A stretch of 10,984 bases of DNA from an uncultured Pseudorhodoferax sp. (GCA_913776795.1 CAJYRH010000239.1:1-10984); one strand, 5' to 3'; shown: positions 1-9,975, numbered from the stretch's first letter. Notes: a model not told the origin generated them from the sequence alone. Made by a program: numbers and translations.

Positions 1-64
1 GCTCCGTGATCTGCTTGACCGCCTCGATCTTGAATTCTTCGGGGTAGGGTTGGTTGGTCTTCAT
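1..64 (-). CDS. IS3-family transposase OrfA, N-terminal fragment
   Basis: Only the first 21 codons are in the window; the gene continues leftward. They read MKTNQPYPEEF, then KIEAVKQITE, the usual opening of IS3-family OrfA proteins, which form the helix-turn-helix DNA-binding half of the transposase (in intact IS3 elements OrfA and OrfB are fused by programmed -1 frameshifting). The start is ATG at 62–64, with a near-perfect Shine-Dalgarno (AGGAGGT, plus-strand 68–74) four bases upstream. The family call rests on this N-terminus plus the adjacent IS3-like terminal sequence. The exact IS name cannot be given from so little sequence. Confidence 0.85.
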   Translation of the reverse strand, partial: MKTNQPYPEEFKIEAVKQITE

Positions 65-79
65 GGCACCTCCTATTGG

Positions 80-95
80 GCCTCAGGTTTGAGGC
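80..95 (-). repeat. Hairpin just upstream of the orfA ribosome binding site
   Basis: GCCTCA (80–85) and TGAGGC (90–95) form a perfect 6-bp inverted repeat with a 4-nt loop. In the orfA mRNA it lies five bases before the AGGAGGT Shine-Dalgarno. Small hairpins near IS ends can limit transposase translation from transcripts entering from outside. That role is inferred here; only the repeat itself is seen. Confidence 0.55.
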
Positions 96-127
96 TCGAA
101 GGTGTCTACTGAACCCGGGTCAATTCA

Positions 128-655
128 GACATCCTGTGGCGCTTCGCTGGCCTGCCCGAGGCCTTCTACCGCGACTGGGCCCGGGTGGCGCGCGAAGAGG
201 CCTTGCACTTCCAGCTGCTGACCGAGCACCTGGCGCAGCTGGGCCATGCCTACGGCGACTTTCCGGCCCACAACGGCCTGTGGGACATGGCCGAGAAAAC
301 GCAGGACGACCTGCTTGCCCGGCTGGCGCTGGTGCCGCGTACGCTGGAGGCGCGCGGCCTGGATGCGGCGCCGCCGATCCGCGCCAGGCTGGTGGCCGCC
401 GGCGACCTGCGCGCCGGCGAGATTCTGGACGTGATCCTGGCCGACGAGGTCGGCCACGTGGCCATCGGCAACCGTTGGTACGGCTGGCTGTGCCGTGTGC
501 GTGGGCTCGATCCCGTGACCACCTATGCCGACCTGGCGCGGCACCATGGCGCGCCGCGGCTTAGGGGGCCTTTCAATCTCGTGGCCCGACGCGCGGCCGG
601 CTTCAGCGAGGCCGAGCTCACGGCCCTGCAGCAAGCGGAGCCCTCCCTACAATGA
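128..655 (+). pseudogene. DUF455 ferritin-like protein, 5' end removed by IS insertion
   Basis: From 128 an open frame of 175 codons reads DILWRFAGLPEAFYRDWARV and continues to TGA at 653–655. It matches the C-terminal two-thirds of DUF455 proteins (ferritin-like four-helix fold, usually about 270 residues, function not established). Two motifs typical of di-iron ferritin-like proteins remain: EEALH near fragment residues 21–25 and DEVGH further on. The N-terminal helices, including the first metal-ligand helix usually read as HIEFNAIDLALD, are missing. The frame stops matching exactly where the IS3-type end begins, so this is insertional disruption rather than gradual decay. A GTG at 185 could in principle start a 156-residue product, but it has no clear Shine-Dalgarno and would lack the first metal-binding helix. 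The missing 5' part should lie beyond the IS, outside the window. Confidence 0.88.
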
Positions 656-682
656 CTGCAACCACGACCCGGAGGACGCACG

Positions 683-1207
683 ATGGCTTTGTACGCATTG
701 GATGAACGCACGCCCCAGGTGGCCGAGACGGCATGGGTGGCCGACAGTGCCCAGGTGGTCGGCGGCGTGGTGCTGGGACCGGACAGCAGCGTCTGGCCTG
801 GCGTGGTGATCCGCGGCGACAGCGGTCCGATCTCGGTGGGCGAGGGCAGCAACATCCAGGACAACAGCGTGCTGCACACCGACGAAGGCGTGCCGCTGAC
901 CATCGGCAAGCACGTGACGGTGGGCCACCAGGTCATGCTGCACGGCTGCACGGTGGGCGACGAGTCGCTGATCGGCATTGGCGCCATCGTGCTCAACAAC
1001 GCCAGGATCGGCCGCAACTGCCTGGTCGGTGCGGGCGCGCTCGTGACCGAGGGCAAGGAATTTCCCGACGGCTCCATGATCGTCGGCAGCCCGGCGCGTG
1101 TGGTTCGCCAGCTCACGCCCGAGCAGATCGAGGGCCTGCGCCGCAGCGCGCAGCATTACATGGCCAACGCCCGGCGCTACCGCGCAGGCCTGAAGAAGAT
1201 CGGCTGA
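683..1207 (+). CDS. Gamma-class carbonic anhydrase-like hexapeptide protein (YrdA/CamH type)
   Basis: A 174-residue left-handed beta-helix protein of hexapeptide repeats (for example VADSAQVVGGVVLGPDSSVW), expected to be a cytosolic trimer. The gamma-CA signature is intact: R44 and D46 (IRGD), Q59 and D60 (NIQD), and three probable zinc-ligand histidines, H65 (VLHTD), H82 (VGHQ) and H87 (MLHGC). As in the CamH/YrdA branch, the acidic loop carrying the proton-shuttle glutamate of archaeal Cam is missing (S47 follows RGD), so strong carbonic anhydrase activity cannot be assumed. A C-terminal helix (about 147–172) is typical of the family. The start is ATG at 683 with GGAGG at 671–675, 27 bases after the broken DUF455 gene. 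The genes run in the same direction and were probably cotranscribed before the IS insertion. The stop TGA shares its last A with the ATG of a short downstream frame leading to hslO. Confidence 0.93.
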   Translation: MALYALDERTPQVAETAWVADSAQVVGGVVLGPDSSVWPGVVIRGDSGPISVGEGSNIQDNSVLHTDEGVPLTIGKHVTVGHQVMLHGCTVGDESLIGIGAIVLNNARIGRNCLVGAGALVTEGKEFPDGSMIVGSPARVVRQLTPEQIEGLRRSAQHYMANARRYRAGLKKIG

Positions 1208-1287
1208 TGAACGAGATGCCGGGCTGCCCCGAACGAGTTCGCTCCCGCCTGGCGGGACTGGCCGCAGGCCGAAGGGTGCACCAATGA
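1207..1287 (+). CDS. Possible 26-residue coupling mini-ORF
   Basis: A 26-codon frame starts MNEMPGCPER and ends GRRVHQ. Its ATG shares one base with the stop of the carbonic anhydrase-like gene (TGATGA), and its TGA overlaps the hslO ATG (ATGA at 1284–1287), so it exactly bridges the two genes. I recognise no family. The purine-rich GAAGAAGA about 6–13 bases upstream is a weak Shine-Dalgarno. The same stretch contains two small hairpins (TCCCGC/GCGGGA and GGCC/GGCC). It may be a translational coupling leader or simply chance spacer, and chance is more likely without conservation data. Confidence 0.22.
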   Translation: MNEMPGCPERVRSRLAGLAAGRRVHQ

Positions 1288-2282
1288 GCGAGCTGCGCAA
1301 ATTCCTGTTCGACGGCCTGCCCGTGCGCGGCGCCATCGTGCGGCTGACCGATGCCTGGCAGGAGGTGCTGCGCCGGCGCGCCTCCAACACCACGGCGGGC
1401 GCCTACCCGGTGCCCGTGCAATCCCTGCTGGGTGAGATGACCGCGGCGGCCGTGCTGATGCAGTCCGGCATCCAGTTCGATGGGGCGTTGGTGCTGCAGG
1501 TGTTCGGCGACGGCCCGCTCAAGCTGGCCGTGGTCGAGGTGCAGTCCGACCTGCGCGTGCGCGCCACCGCCTCGCTGACCGGTCCGGTGGAGAGCGGCGC
1601 CCTGCTTTCCGAGCTGATCAACCAGACCGGGCAGGGCCGCTGCGCGATCACATTGGACCCGGCGCGCAAACAGCCGGGCCAGCAGCCTTACCAGGGCGTG
1701 GTCGCGCTCAGCGATGGTGAAGGCCAGGGCTTCGGCCGCATGGCCGAGGTGTTGCAGCACTACATGCGGCACAGCGAGCAACTGGACACCGTGCTGGTGC
1801 TGGCGGCGGACGCCCAGGTGGCGGCCGGTCTGTTGATCCAGCGTCTGCCCGTCAAGGGCGAGGCCAATCTTGCCGGGCAGGCCAGCGAAGCCGAAGCGAC
1901 CGAGCAGGCCGACACCCAGGGCCAGAACGAGGACTTCAACCGCATCGCCCACCTGGCCAGCACGCTCAAGCGCGACGAACTTCTCACCCTGGACATCGAC
2001 ACCGTGCTGCGCAGGCTGTTTTGGGAAGAGCGCGTGCTGACCTTCGCACCGCTGACGGGCGAAGGCGGCCCCCGCTTCGCCTGCACCTGCAGCCGCGAAC
2101 GCGTGACGCAGATGATCCGCGGCCTGGGCGTGGCCGAGGCCGAATCCATCCTGGCCGAGCGCGGCGACATCGAGGTGGGCTGCGAGTTCTGCGGCCAGCA
2201 GTACCGCTTCGACGCGGTCGACGCCGCGCAGATCTTCGCGCCCCCAGGCTCGCTGCCGCCGGGCAGCCGGTCGGTTCAGTAG
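1284..2282 (+). CDS. hslO: Hsp33 redox-regulated molecular chaperone
   Basis: A 332-residue Hsp33, a cytosolic holdase that is switched on when oxidation releases its zinc and unfolds the C-terminal switch. The N-terminus (KFLFDGLPVRGAIVRL) is the family's typical opening. The C-terminal redox switch is complete: C267 and C269 (CTC) and C300 and C303 (CEFC), with 31 residues between the inner cysteines, as in E. coli Hsp33. At 332 residues it is longer than the E. coli protein (about 292); part of the extra length is an acidic, Q/E-rich linker at about 195–215 and a Pro/Gly/Ser tail after the zinc domain. The start is ATG at 1284, with GAAGGG at 1271–1276 as Shine-Dalgarno, overlapping the stop of the upstream mini-ORF. 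The gene ends TAG at 2280–2282 and overlaps the convergent kinase gene by 7 bp. Confidence 0.96.
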   Translation: MSELRKFLFDGLPVRGAIVRLTDAWQEVLRRRASNTTAGAYPVPVQSLLGEMTAAAVLMQSGIQFDGALVLQVFGDGPLKLAVVEVQSDLRVRATASLTGPVESGALLSELINQTGQGRCAITLDPARKQPGQQPYQGVVALSDGEGQGFGRMAEVLQHYMRHSEQLDTVLVLAADAQVAAGLLIQRLPVKGEANLAGQASEAEATEQADTQGQNEDFNRIAHLASTLKRDELLTLDIDTVLRRLFWEERVLTFAPLTGEGGPRFACTCSRERVTQMIRGLGVAEAESILAERGDIEVGCEFCGQQYRFDAVDAAQIFAPPGSLPPGSRSVQ

Positions 2283-2920
2283 CCCTGCAGCCGGCGAAAC
2301 AGCCGGTGCTCGCAACCTGCATCGCCATCACAGGCGCAAGTCCAACGCCTGGCGGGCCGGTCCGGCAGGGGACCCAGGCAGTCGGCGAGCGCCGGCAGGG
2401 CATGCACTGCGCGTTCCGCCCGGGCCAGCCGCGCCGGGCCGTGGCCGTAGACCACCTGGTAGGGCAGGCCGGCGCGCTCCAGTGCAGCGCGCACCAGCGC
2501 ATCCACGGGCGCCTGCACCTGCGGGCCGTCGCGCTGGATGCCATCGGCCACCCACGGCAGGTCCAGTCCCATGACCAGGGTCAGCGCATAGCCGCACTGG
2601 TGCTCCAGGGCGAAGGGGTAGAGCGTACGGTCGCCGAACAGCAGGTCGCTGTAGACGGCGACCATGAGCGGCGTGGTGTCGGCGATGAGCAGGGCCGGAT
2701 TCCCGGCGCAGGCAGCCTCGATGGCGGCGGCGTGCGCGCGTGCGATGCCGTCCTGCTCCTGCGCGTGCGGCGTGCGGCCGGCGCCCAGGCACCATTGACG
2801 CAGCAGTTCGGGCACCAGTGCCACATGCAGGCCCCGCGTGGCGAGCGACTGCTCCAGCGCCTGGGATAGTGCGGTCTTGCCACTGCTCTCGGCACCGAGC
2901 AGCGCGATGCGGACGGTCAC
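2276..2920 (-). CDS. NadR-type ribosylnicotinamide kinase (stand-alone AAA ATPase)
   Basis: A 214-residue P-loop protein that resembles the C-terminal ribosylnicotinamide kinase domain of NadR, without the helix-turn-helix or adenylyltransferase domains. Walker A is GAESSGKT at 9–16, a Walker-B-like strand LLIADT lies at 78–82, and PWVADGIQRDG at 122–132 matches the WVDDGLR region of NadR. The expected reaction is ATP-dependent phosphorylation of nicotinamide riboside to NMN, feeding NAD. The immediately upstream pnuC (nicotinamide riboside channel) strongly supports this. The start is GTG at 2918–2920, overlapping the pnuC stop as GTGA, which implies translational coupling; no ATG fits. A C-terminal tail, C195-x-C197-x5-C203-x-H205, follows the kinase core and could bind a metal. 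The 3' end overlaps hslO convergently by 7 bp. The kinase-family call is firm; the substrate is inferred from context. Confidence 0.86.
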   Translation of the reverse strand: MTVRIALLGAESSGKTALSQALEQSLATRGLHVALVPELLRQWCLGAGRTPHAQEQDGIARAHAAAIEAACAGNPALLIADTTPLMVAVYSDLLFGDRTLYPFALEHQCGYALTLVMGLDLPWVADGIQRDGPQVQAPVDALVRAALERAGLPYQVVYGHGPARLARAERAVHALPALADCLGPLPDRPARRWTCACDGDAGCEHRLFRRLQGY

Positions 2921-3564
2921 GAGGTGCTCGGCACGGCAGGCGCGAGCCGGCGCTTCCAGGCCTGCCAGCCCAGCCAGCTCAGGCCGATGAAGAGGGCGTA
3001 GAGCAGTGTGGTGAGCCACAGGCCCTTGTAGGCGAACAGGCCCACGCTGACGGTGTTGACGACCAGCCAGACCAGCCAGTTCTCGATGTACTTGCGGCCC
3101 AGCAGGTATTGGCCGACCAGGCTCACGGCGGTGGGAAAGGCGTCCCACCAGGGCACGTCGGTGTCTGTGAAGCGCATGAGGAACAGTGCCACCAGGGGCC
3201 ACAGCACGGCGCATGCCCCCACCACGGCCCAGCAGCCCAGAGCCGACAGGCGCGCCACGCGCAGTGCCGAACCGTCAGGCCGGTGGCCGCGCAGCCAGTT
3301 GAACCAGCCCCACAGTGCCACGCTGGCGAAAAAGATCTGCAGCGCAGCATCGCCATAGAGTTTGCTGCGCGAGAAAAGCCCGAAGTAAAGCAGCGAACTC
3401 ACCACCGCCAGCGGCCAGCCCCAGTGCAGCTCGCGGATGTTGAAGCCGACCATGGCCAGCGCCAGCAGCACCGCCACGATTTCCAGCCAGCTGCTGGGCG
3501 CGCCCCATAGGGTGAAGGCAGGGTCCAGCAGCCACTGCCAGGCGGCGAACAGCGCGTCGGGCAT
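2917..3564 (-). CDS. pnuC: PnuC-type nicotinamide riboside transporter
   Basis: A 215-residue inner-membrane protein with about seven hydrophobic segments (roughly 25–42, 48–64, 71–91, 106–131, 143–158, 162–178 and 182–200). It carries the PnuC signature WGWFNW at 85–90 and the late conserved stretch ENWLVWLVVNTVSVGLF at 161–177, followed by KGLWLTTLLYALF. PnuC proteins are facilitative, SWEET-like transporters of nicotinamide riboside, trapped inside by phosphorylation, which matches the overlapping kinase gene downstream. The basic QAWKRR after the last helix fits a cytoplasmic C-terminus. The start is ATG at 3562–3564, directly abutting the ftsB stop (TGA then ATG, no spacer), so translation is likely coupled to ftsB. 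I see no THF/NAD riboswitch-like leader because there is no intergenic room. Thiamine- or riboflavin-specific Pnu relatives are the main alternative. Confidence 0.92.
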   Translation of the reverse strand: MPDALFAAWQWLLDPAFTLWGAPSSWLEIVAVLLALAMVGFNIRELHWGWPLAVVSSLLYFGLFSRSKLYGDAALQIFFASVALWGWFNWLRGHRPDGSALRVARLSALGCWAVVGACAVLWPLVALFLMRFTDTDVPWWDAFPTAVSLVGQYLLGRKYIENWLVWLVVNTVSVGLFAYKGLWLTTLLYALFIGLSWLGWQAWKRRLAPAVPSTS

Positions 3565-3840
3565 TCAGCGTGTCAGCTGCACGAAGAGTTCGTTGGGCTT
3601 GACCATGCCCAGCTCGCCGCGGGCCTTTTCTTCCACCATCTCCAGGCCTTCCTTGAGGTCGGCGACCTCGGCCGTGAGCCGGTCGTTGACGGCCTGGGCC
3701 TTGGCATTGGCGGCCTGCTGGTCGATCAGCCGCTCCTGCAGTTCGGCCACGTTGGAGATGCTGCCGCGGCCGAACCACAGCTGCGCATGCACGACCGCCA
3801 GCAGCACCAGCAGCACCGCCGGGACGAAGCGCGAGCCCAT
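3565..3840 (-). CDS. ftsB: Cell division protein FtsB
   Basis: A 91-residue bitopic divisome protein that pairs with FtsL and binds FtsQ to activate septal peptidoglycan synthesis. Residues 5–19 form the single membrane helix (VPAVLLVLLAVVHAQ), followed by LWFG and a periplasmic coiled coil at about 30–72 (QQAANAKAQAVNDRL, very close to the E. coli FtsB motif). The conserved end ARGELGM...PNELFVQL aligns with ARNELSM...GETFYRL. It is slightly shorter than the E. coli protein (103), lacking the variable tail. The start is ATG at 3838–3840, 35 bases after eno, with no clear Shine-Dalgarno, so it may depend on readthrough or coupling from eno. The eno–ftsB pairing is widely conserved in proteobacteria. 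Confidence 0.96.
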   Translation of the reverse strand: MGSRFVPAVLLVLLAVVHAQLWFGRGSISNVAELQERLIDQQAANAKAQAVNDRLTAEVADLKEGLEMVEEKARGELGMVKPNELFVQLTR

Positions 3841-3871
3841 GGGAACGGCGACAGCAGCGAGGAGGAACTAT

Positions 3872-5171
<1,300 letters not shown>

Positions 5172-5206
5172 CTAAGAACGTGTAAATCTTGGGGGGCAGC
5201 CGCGGC

Positions 5207-5497
5207 TCAGACGCCTTCGACCACGACCATGCGCATGATGGCCGCGCCCTGGCGCGCTGCGCGGGCCTTGCCGTACTCGGGCGAGGCGTCGAAGGCCCTG
5301 GCGGCTTGCACGCTGGGAAACTTCAGCACCACCAGGCGCGAAGGGTTCCAGTCGCCTTCGAGCACCTCAACTCTGCCGCCACGCACGCAGACTTCGGCCC
5401 CGTGCGCCTGCATCGCGGCCGAGGACCACTTCTTGTATTCCTCGTACTGCTGCGGGTTGGTGACGGTCACGTCGGCGATGATGAAGGCGCTGGGCAT
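5207..5497 (-). CDS. DUF1330 domain protein
   Basis: A 96-residue protein, essentially one DUF1330 domain (dimeric alpha/beta barrel fold of the EthD/ABM type), predicted cytosolic with no signal or membrane segment. It opens PSAFIIADVTVTNPQQYEEY and carries the typical VRGGRVEVLEGDW and SPEYGKARAARQGAA stretches. No reaction has been established for the family, so none is assigned. I chose ATG at 5495–5497 because homology begins there; an upstream in-frame ATG at 5584 would add a 29-residue Pro/Arg-rich stretch that overlaps pyrG and looks non-coding. The Shine-Dalgarno is poor. It lies 31 bp after pyrG and 47 bp before eno. A small conserved hypothetical gene at this place between pyrG and eno is familiar in Burkholderiales. 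Confidence 0.9.
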   Translation of the reverse strand: MPSAFIIADVTVTNPQQYEEYKKWSSAAMQAHGAEVCVRGGRVEVLEGDWNPSRLVVLKFPSVQAARAFDASPEYGKARAARQGAAIMRMVVVEGV

Positions 5498-5528
5498 GGT
5501 GGGGGTGGGTGCGTGTGCGGTGTCGGGA

Positions 5529-8585
<3,057 letters not shown>

Positions 8586-8586
<1 letters not shown>

Positions 8587-8924
8587 TGGCCTCGCCCTAC
8601 GACACGACGCCCCATGGCGACTTCGTGCGATACATCGAGCAACTGACCCGGCCGCAGGCACCGGCCAGCACACCTGCGACTGCTTCCAGGCGGCCGGCGC
8701 GCGCGCCCCGGCCCGTTGCACGGCCCGCGGTCGCCAGCACGTTTGCACCGCTGCGCCAGGTGGTGCAGGGCGCGCTGTTCCTGTTCGTGGCGTGGCTGCT
8801 GGTGTCTTCCGCCTTGCCGCTGCTGGCGGCCTGGGGCGGGCTGGTCGGCCTGGCCTACCTCGTCTTCGCCTTCCTGCGCCTGCGCCATCTGCCGTGGGGC
8901 GAACTGCTCAAGCAAACACGATGA
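8586..8924 (+). CDS. Small two-helix membrane protein of unknown function
   Basis: I do not recognise this 112-residue protein. Residues 1–22 ([19 protein letters not shown]) look folded or amphipathic. Residues 23–50 form a Pro/Ala/Arg-rich linker ([13 protein letters not shown]). Two hydrophobic segments follow at about 60–82 ([22 protein letters not shown]) and 84–99, then a short basic tail. The charge pattern would put both ends in the cytosol with a tight turn around Trp83-Gly-Gly. It has no signal peptidase site or cysteines. The ATG at 8586 overlaps the coaBC stop by one base, and its TGA overlaps the dut ATG (ATGA), so it is almost certainly translated as part of coaBC–dut. The overlap and ordinary GC-rich coding bias support a real gene. 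It could help anchor or organise the neighbouring enzymes, but nothing in the sequence shows this. Confidence 0.82.
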
Positions 8925-9367
8925 ACATCGACGTCAAGATACTCGACGCCCGCATGGCGGGACAGCTGCCGGCCTATGCCACGCCGGGCAGTGCCGGCCT
9001 GGACCTGCGCGCCTGTCTGGCCGCTCCGCTGCTGCTGGCGCCTGGCGCGTGGGAACTGGTGCCCACAGGCATTGCCATCCACCTGGCCGATCCGGGCTAT
9101 GCCGCCATGATCCTGCCGCGCTCGGGCCTGGGCCACAAGCACGGCATTGTGCTGGGTAATCTGGTCGGGTTGATCGACAGCGACTACCAGGGGCAGCTCA
9201 TGGTCAGCGCCTGGAACCGCAGCAGCACGGCCTACACCGTGCAGCCCATGGAGCGCATCGCGCAGCTCGTGGTGGTGCCCGTGGTGCAGGCCAGGTTCAA
9301 CATCGTGCAGGCCTTCGAGGCCTCGGCCCGCGGCGCGGGGGGCTACGGCTCGACCGGGACGGCCTGA
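8921..9367 (+). CDS. dut: dUTP diphosphatase (dUTPase)
   Basis: A 148-residue trimeric dUTPase that hydrolyses dUTP to dUMP and pyrophosphate, keeping uracil out of DNA and supplying thymidylate synthesis. All five family motifs are present: [11 protein letters not shown] (22–31), [12 protein letters not shown] (66–75), [13 protein letters not shown] (83–92, with catalytic D86), [12 protein letters not shown] (111–120) and [11 protein letters not shown] (137–146), the last being the mobile P-loop-like arm. Length is normal for bacteria. ATG at 8921 overlaps the upstream stop as ATGA and gives the standard N-terminus; an in-frame start further upstream would only add membrane-protein antisense-like residues. 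The coaBC–dut neighbourhood is also seen in E. coli (dfp–dut). The gene converges on the prolyl isomerase gene with a 15-bp gap and no visible terminator. Confidence 0.97.
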   Translation: MNIDVKILDARMAGQLPAYATPGSAGLDLRACLAAPLLLAPGAWELVPTGIAIHLADPGYAAMILPRSGLGHKHGIVLGNLVGLIDSDYQGQLMVSAWNRSSTAYTVQPMERIAQLVVVPVVQARFNIVQAFEASARGAGGYGSTGTA

Positions 9368-9382
9368 CGCCGGTTGCGGTGC

Positions 9383-9907
9383 TCAGTGCAGGGTGTCGTT
9401 GCCGGCCACCGGCACCTGCACCTTGAAGAAGCCCGTGCCAGCCGTGCCGCGGCCGATCTCGTCCTCGGTCGCTTCGCGCACGGCGTTGACGGTCAGCGAC
9501 AGGCGCAGCGCAATGCCGGCCAGCGGGTGGTTGCCGTCCAGCACCACGTGCTCGGGGTAGATTTCCGTCACGGTGTACATGCGGTTGCGCGGGATGGCGG
9601 CCGACAGGCCCTGGGGCAAGGCCGTGCCGTCAAAGCTCATGCCTTCTTCGAGCGCGTCGGGGAACTGAGCGCGCGGCTCCAGGAAGATCAATTCTTCGTT
9701 GAAGTCGCCGAAGGCGTCCTCAGGCTCCAGATGCAGGTGCAGCTGATCGCCTGCCACGTGGCCTTGCAAGGCCTCCTCGACCTTGGCCAGCAGGTCGTCG
9801 CCGCCGACGAGGAACTCGACGGGGTCGCTCAGCACGTCCAGGTCTTCGCCCAGCGTGTCCTTCAAGGTCCAGGTCAGCGCCACGACGCATTGGGGGATGA
9901 TTTCCAT
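9383..9907 (-). CDS. SlyD-type FKBP peptidyl-prolyl isomerase
   Basis: A 174-residue two-domain FKBP of the SlyD kind, a cytosolic prolyl isomerase and holdase chaperone. The FKBP part is split: residues 1–70 (with VEFLVGGDDLLAKVEEALQG and the PEDAFGDFNEEL segment) and 126–148 (GNHPLAGIALRLSLTVNAV, then REATEDE, very like the SlyD VREATEEE). Between them, about 75–125, is the insert-in-flap chaperone domain. The His/Cys-rich nickel-binding tail of E. coli SlyD is absent; the C-terminus ends in a short neutral stretch with one His, so a role in nickel delivery is not supported. I chose ATG at 9905–9907, where homology begins (EIIPQCVVALTW); an in-frame ATG at 9967 would add 20 unrelated residues across the inverted repeat. 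It is divergent from the ribosomal-oxygenase gene, 68 bp apart. Confidence 0.92.
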   Translation of the reverse strand: MEIIPQCVVALTWTLKDTLGEDLDVLSDPVEFLVGGDDLLAKVEEALQGHVAGDQLHLHLEPEDAFGDFNEELIFLEPRAQFPDALEEGMSFDGTALPQGLSAAIPRNRMYTVTEIYPEHVVLDGNHPLAGIALRLSLTVNAVREATEDEIGRGTAGTGFFKVQVPVAGNDTLH

Positions 9908-9926
9908 GGAAGAATTGTCGCAGCTT

Positions 9927-9952
9927 CGCCCCGCCGACTTTCCAGCGGGGCG
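9927..9952. repeat. 8-bp inverted repeat between divergent slyD-like and roxA-like genes
   Basis: CGCCCCGC (9927–9934) and GCGGGGCG (9945–9952) are perfect complements separated by 10 bases. They sit in the 68-bp space between two divergent starts, about 20 bases from each ATG. It could be an operator shared by both genes or a leader hairpin in either transcript. On the plus strand it is followed within six bases by a T5 run (TTTTT), but a terminator between divergent starts makes little sense. I see no clear -35/-10 pair here. Confidence 0.45.
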
Positions 9953-9975
9953 ATGGCGTTTTTGCACTGGACCCG

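Larger units (their letters stand above)
1..127 (-). mobile_element. IS3-family insertion sequence, left-end fragment
   Basis: This is the terminal part of an insertion sequence that continues beyond position 1. Read on the minus strand it begins TGAATTGACCC and then carries GTAGACACC, a layout like the IS3-type terminal repeat (TG at the tip, ACCC at about 8–11, a GGACAC-like block near 20). After a short leader come a strong Shine-Dalgarno and the start of orfA. I place the tip at 127 because the downstream DUF455 reading frame resumes exactly at 128. A second TG at 122 is possible, but it would leave NSD residues that fit DUF455 less well. If an IS3-type 3-bp target duplication was made, GAC (128–130) is the candidate copy. 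The other end is outside the window, so completeness is unknown. TTGACC within the tip resembles a -35 box for orfA, but I see no good -10. Confidence 0.82.

Noticed and set aside
76..564. A 162-codon plus-strand frame running from inside the IS into the DUF455 fragment
   Set aside because: It is out of frame with the recognisable DUF455 residues and begins within the IS leader; its Arg/Pro/Gly-rich translation is typical of a shifted frame.
683..1207. Acyltransferase of the hexapeptide family instead of a carbonic anhydrase-like protein
   Set aside because: The RGD, NIQD and three-histidine arrangement is specific to the gamma-CA branch; acyltransferases lack this set.
1113..2315. A 400-codon minus-strand open frame opposite hslO
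   Set aside because: It shows compositional shadow features (His/Gln/Ala-rich, no domain), while hslO carries the full redox-switch cysteine set.
2921..3214. An N-terminal extension of the kinase frame into pnuC
   Set aside because: The kinase fold begins at VRIALLGAESSGKT, and the GTG overlapping the pnuC stop is a natural coupled start; the upstream residues are an out-of-frame reading of pnuC.
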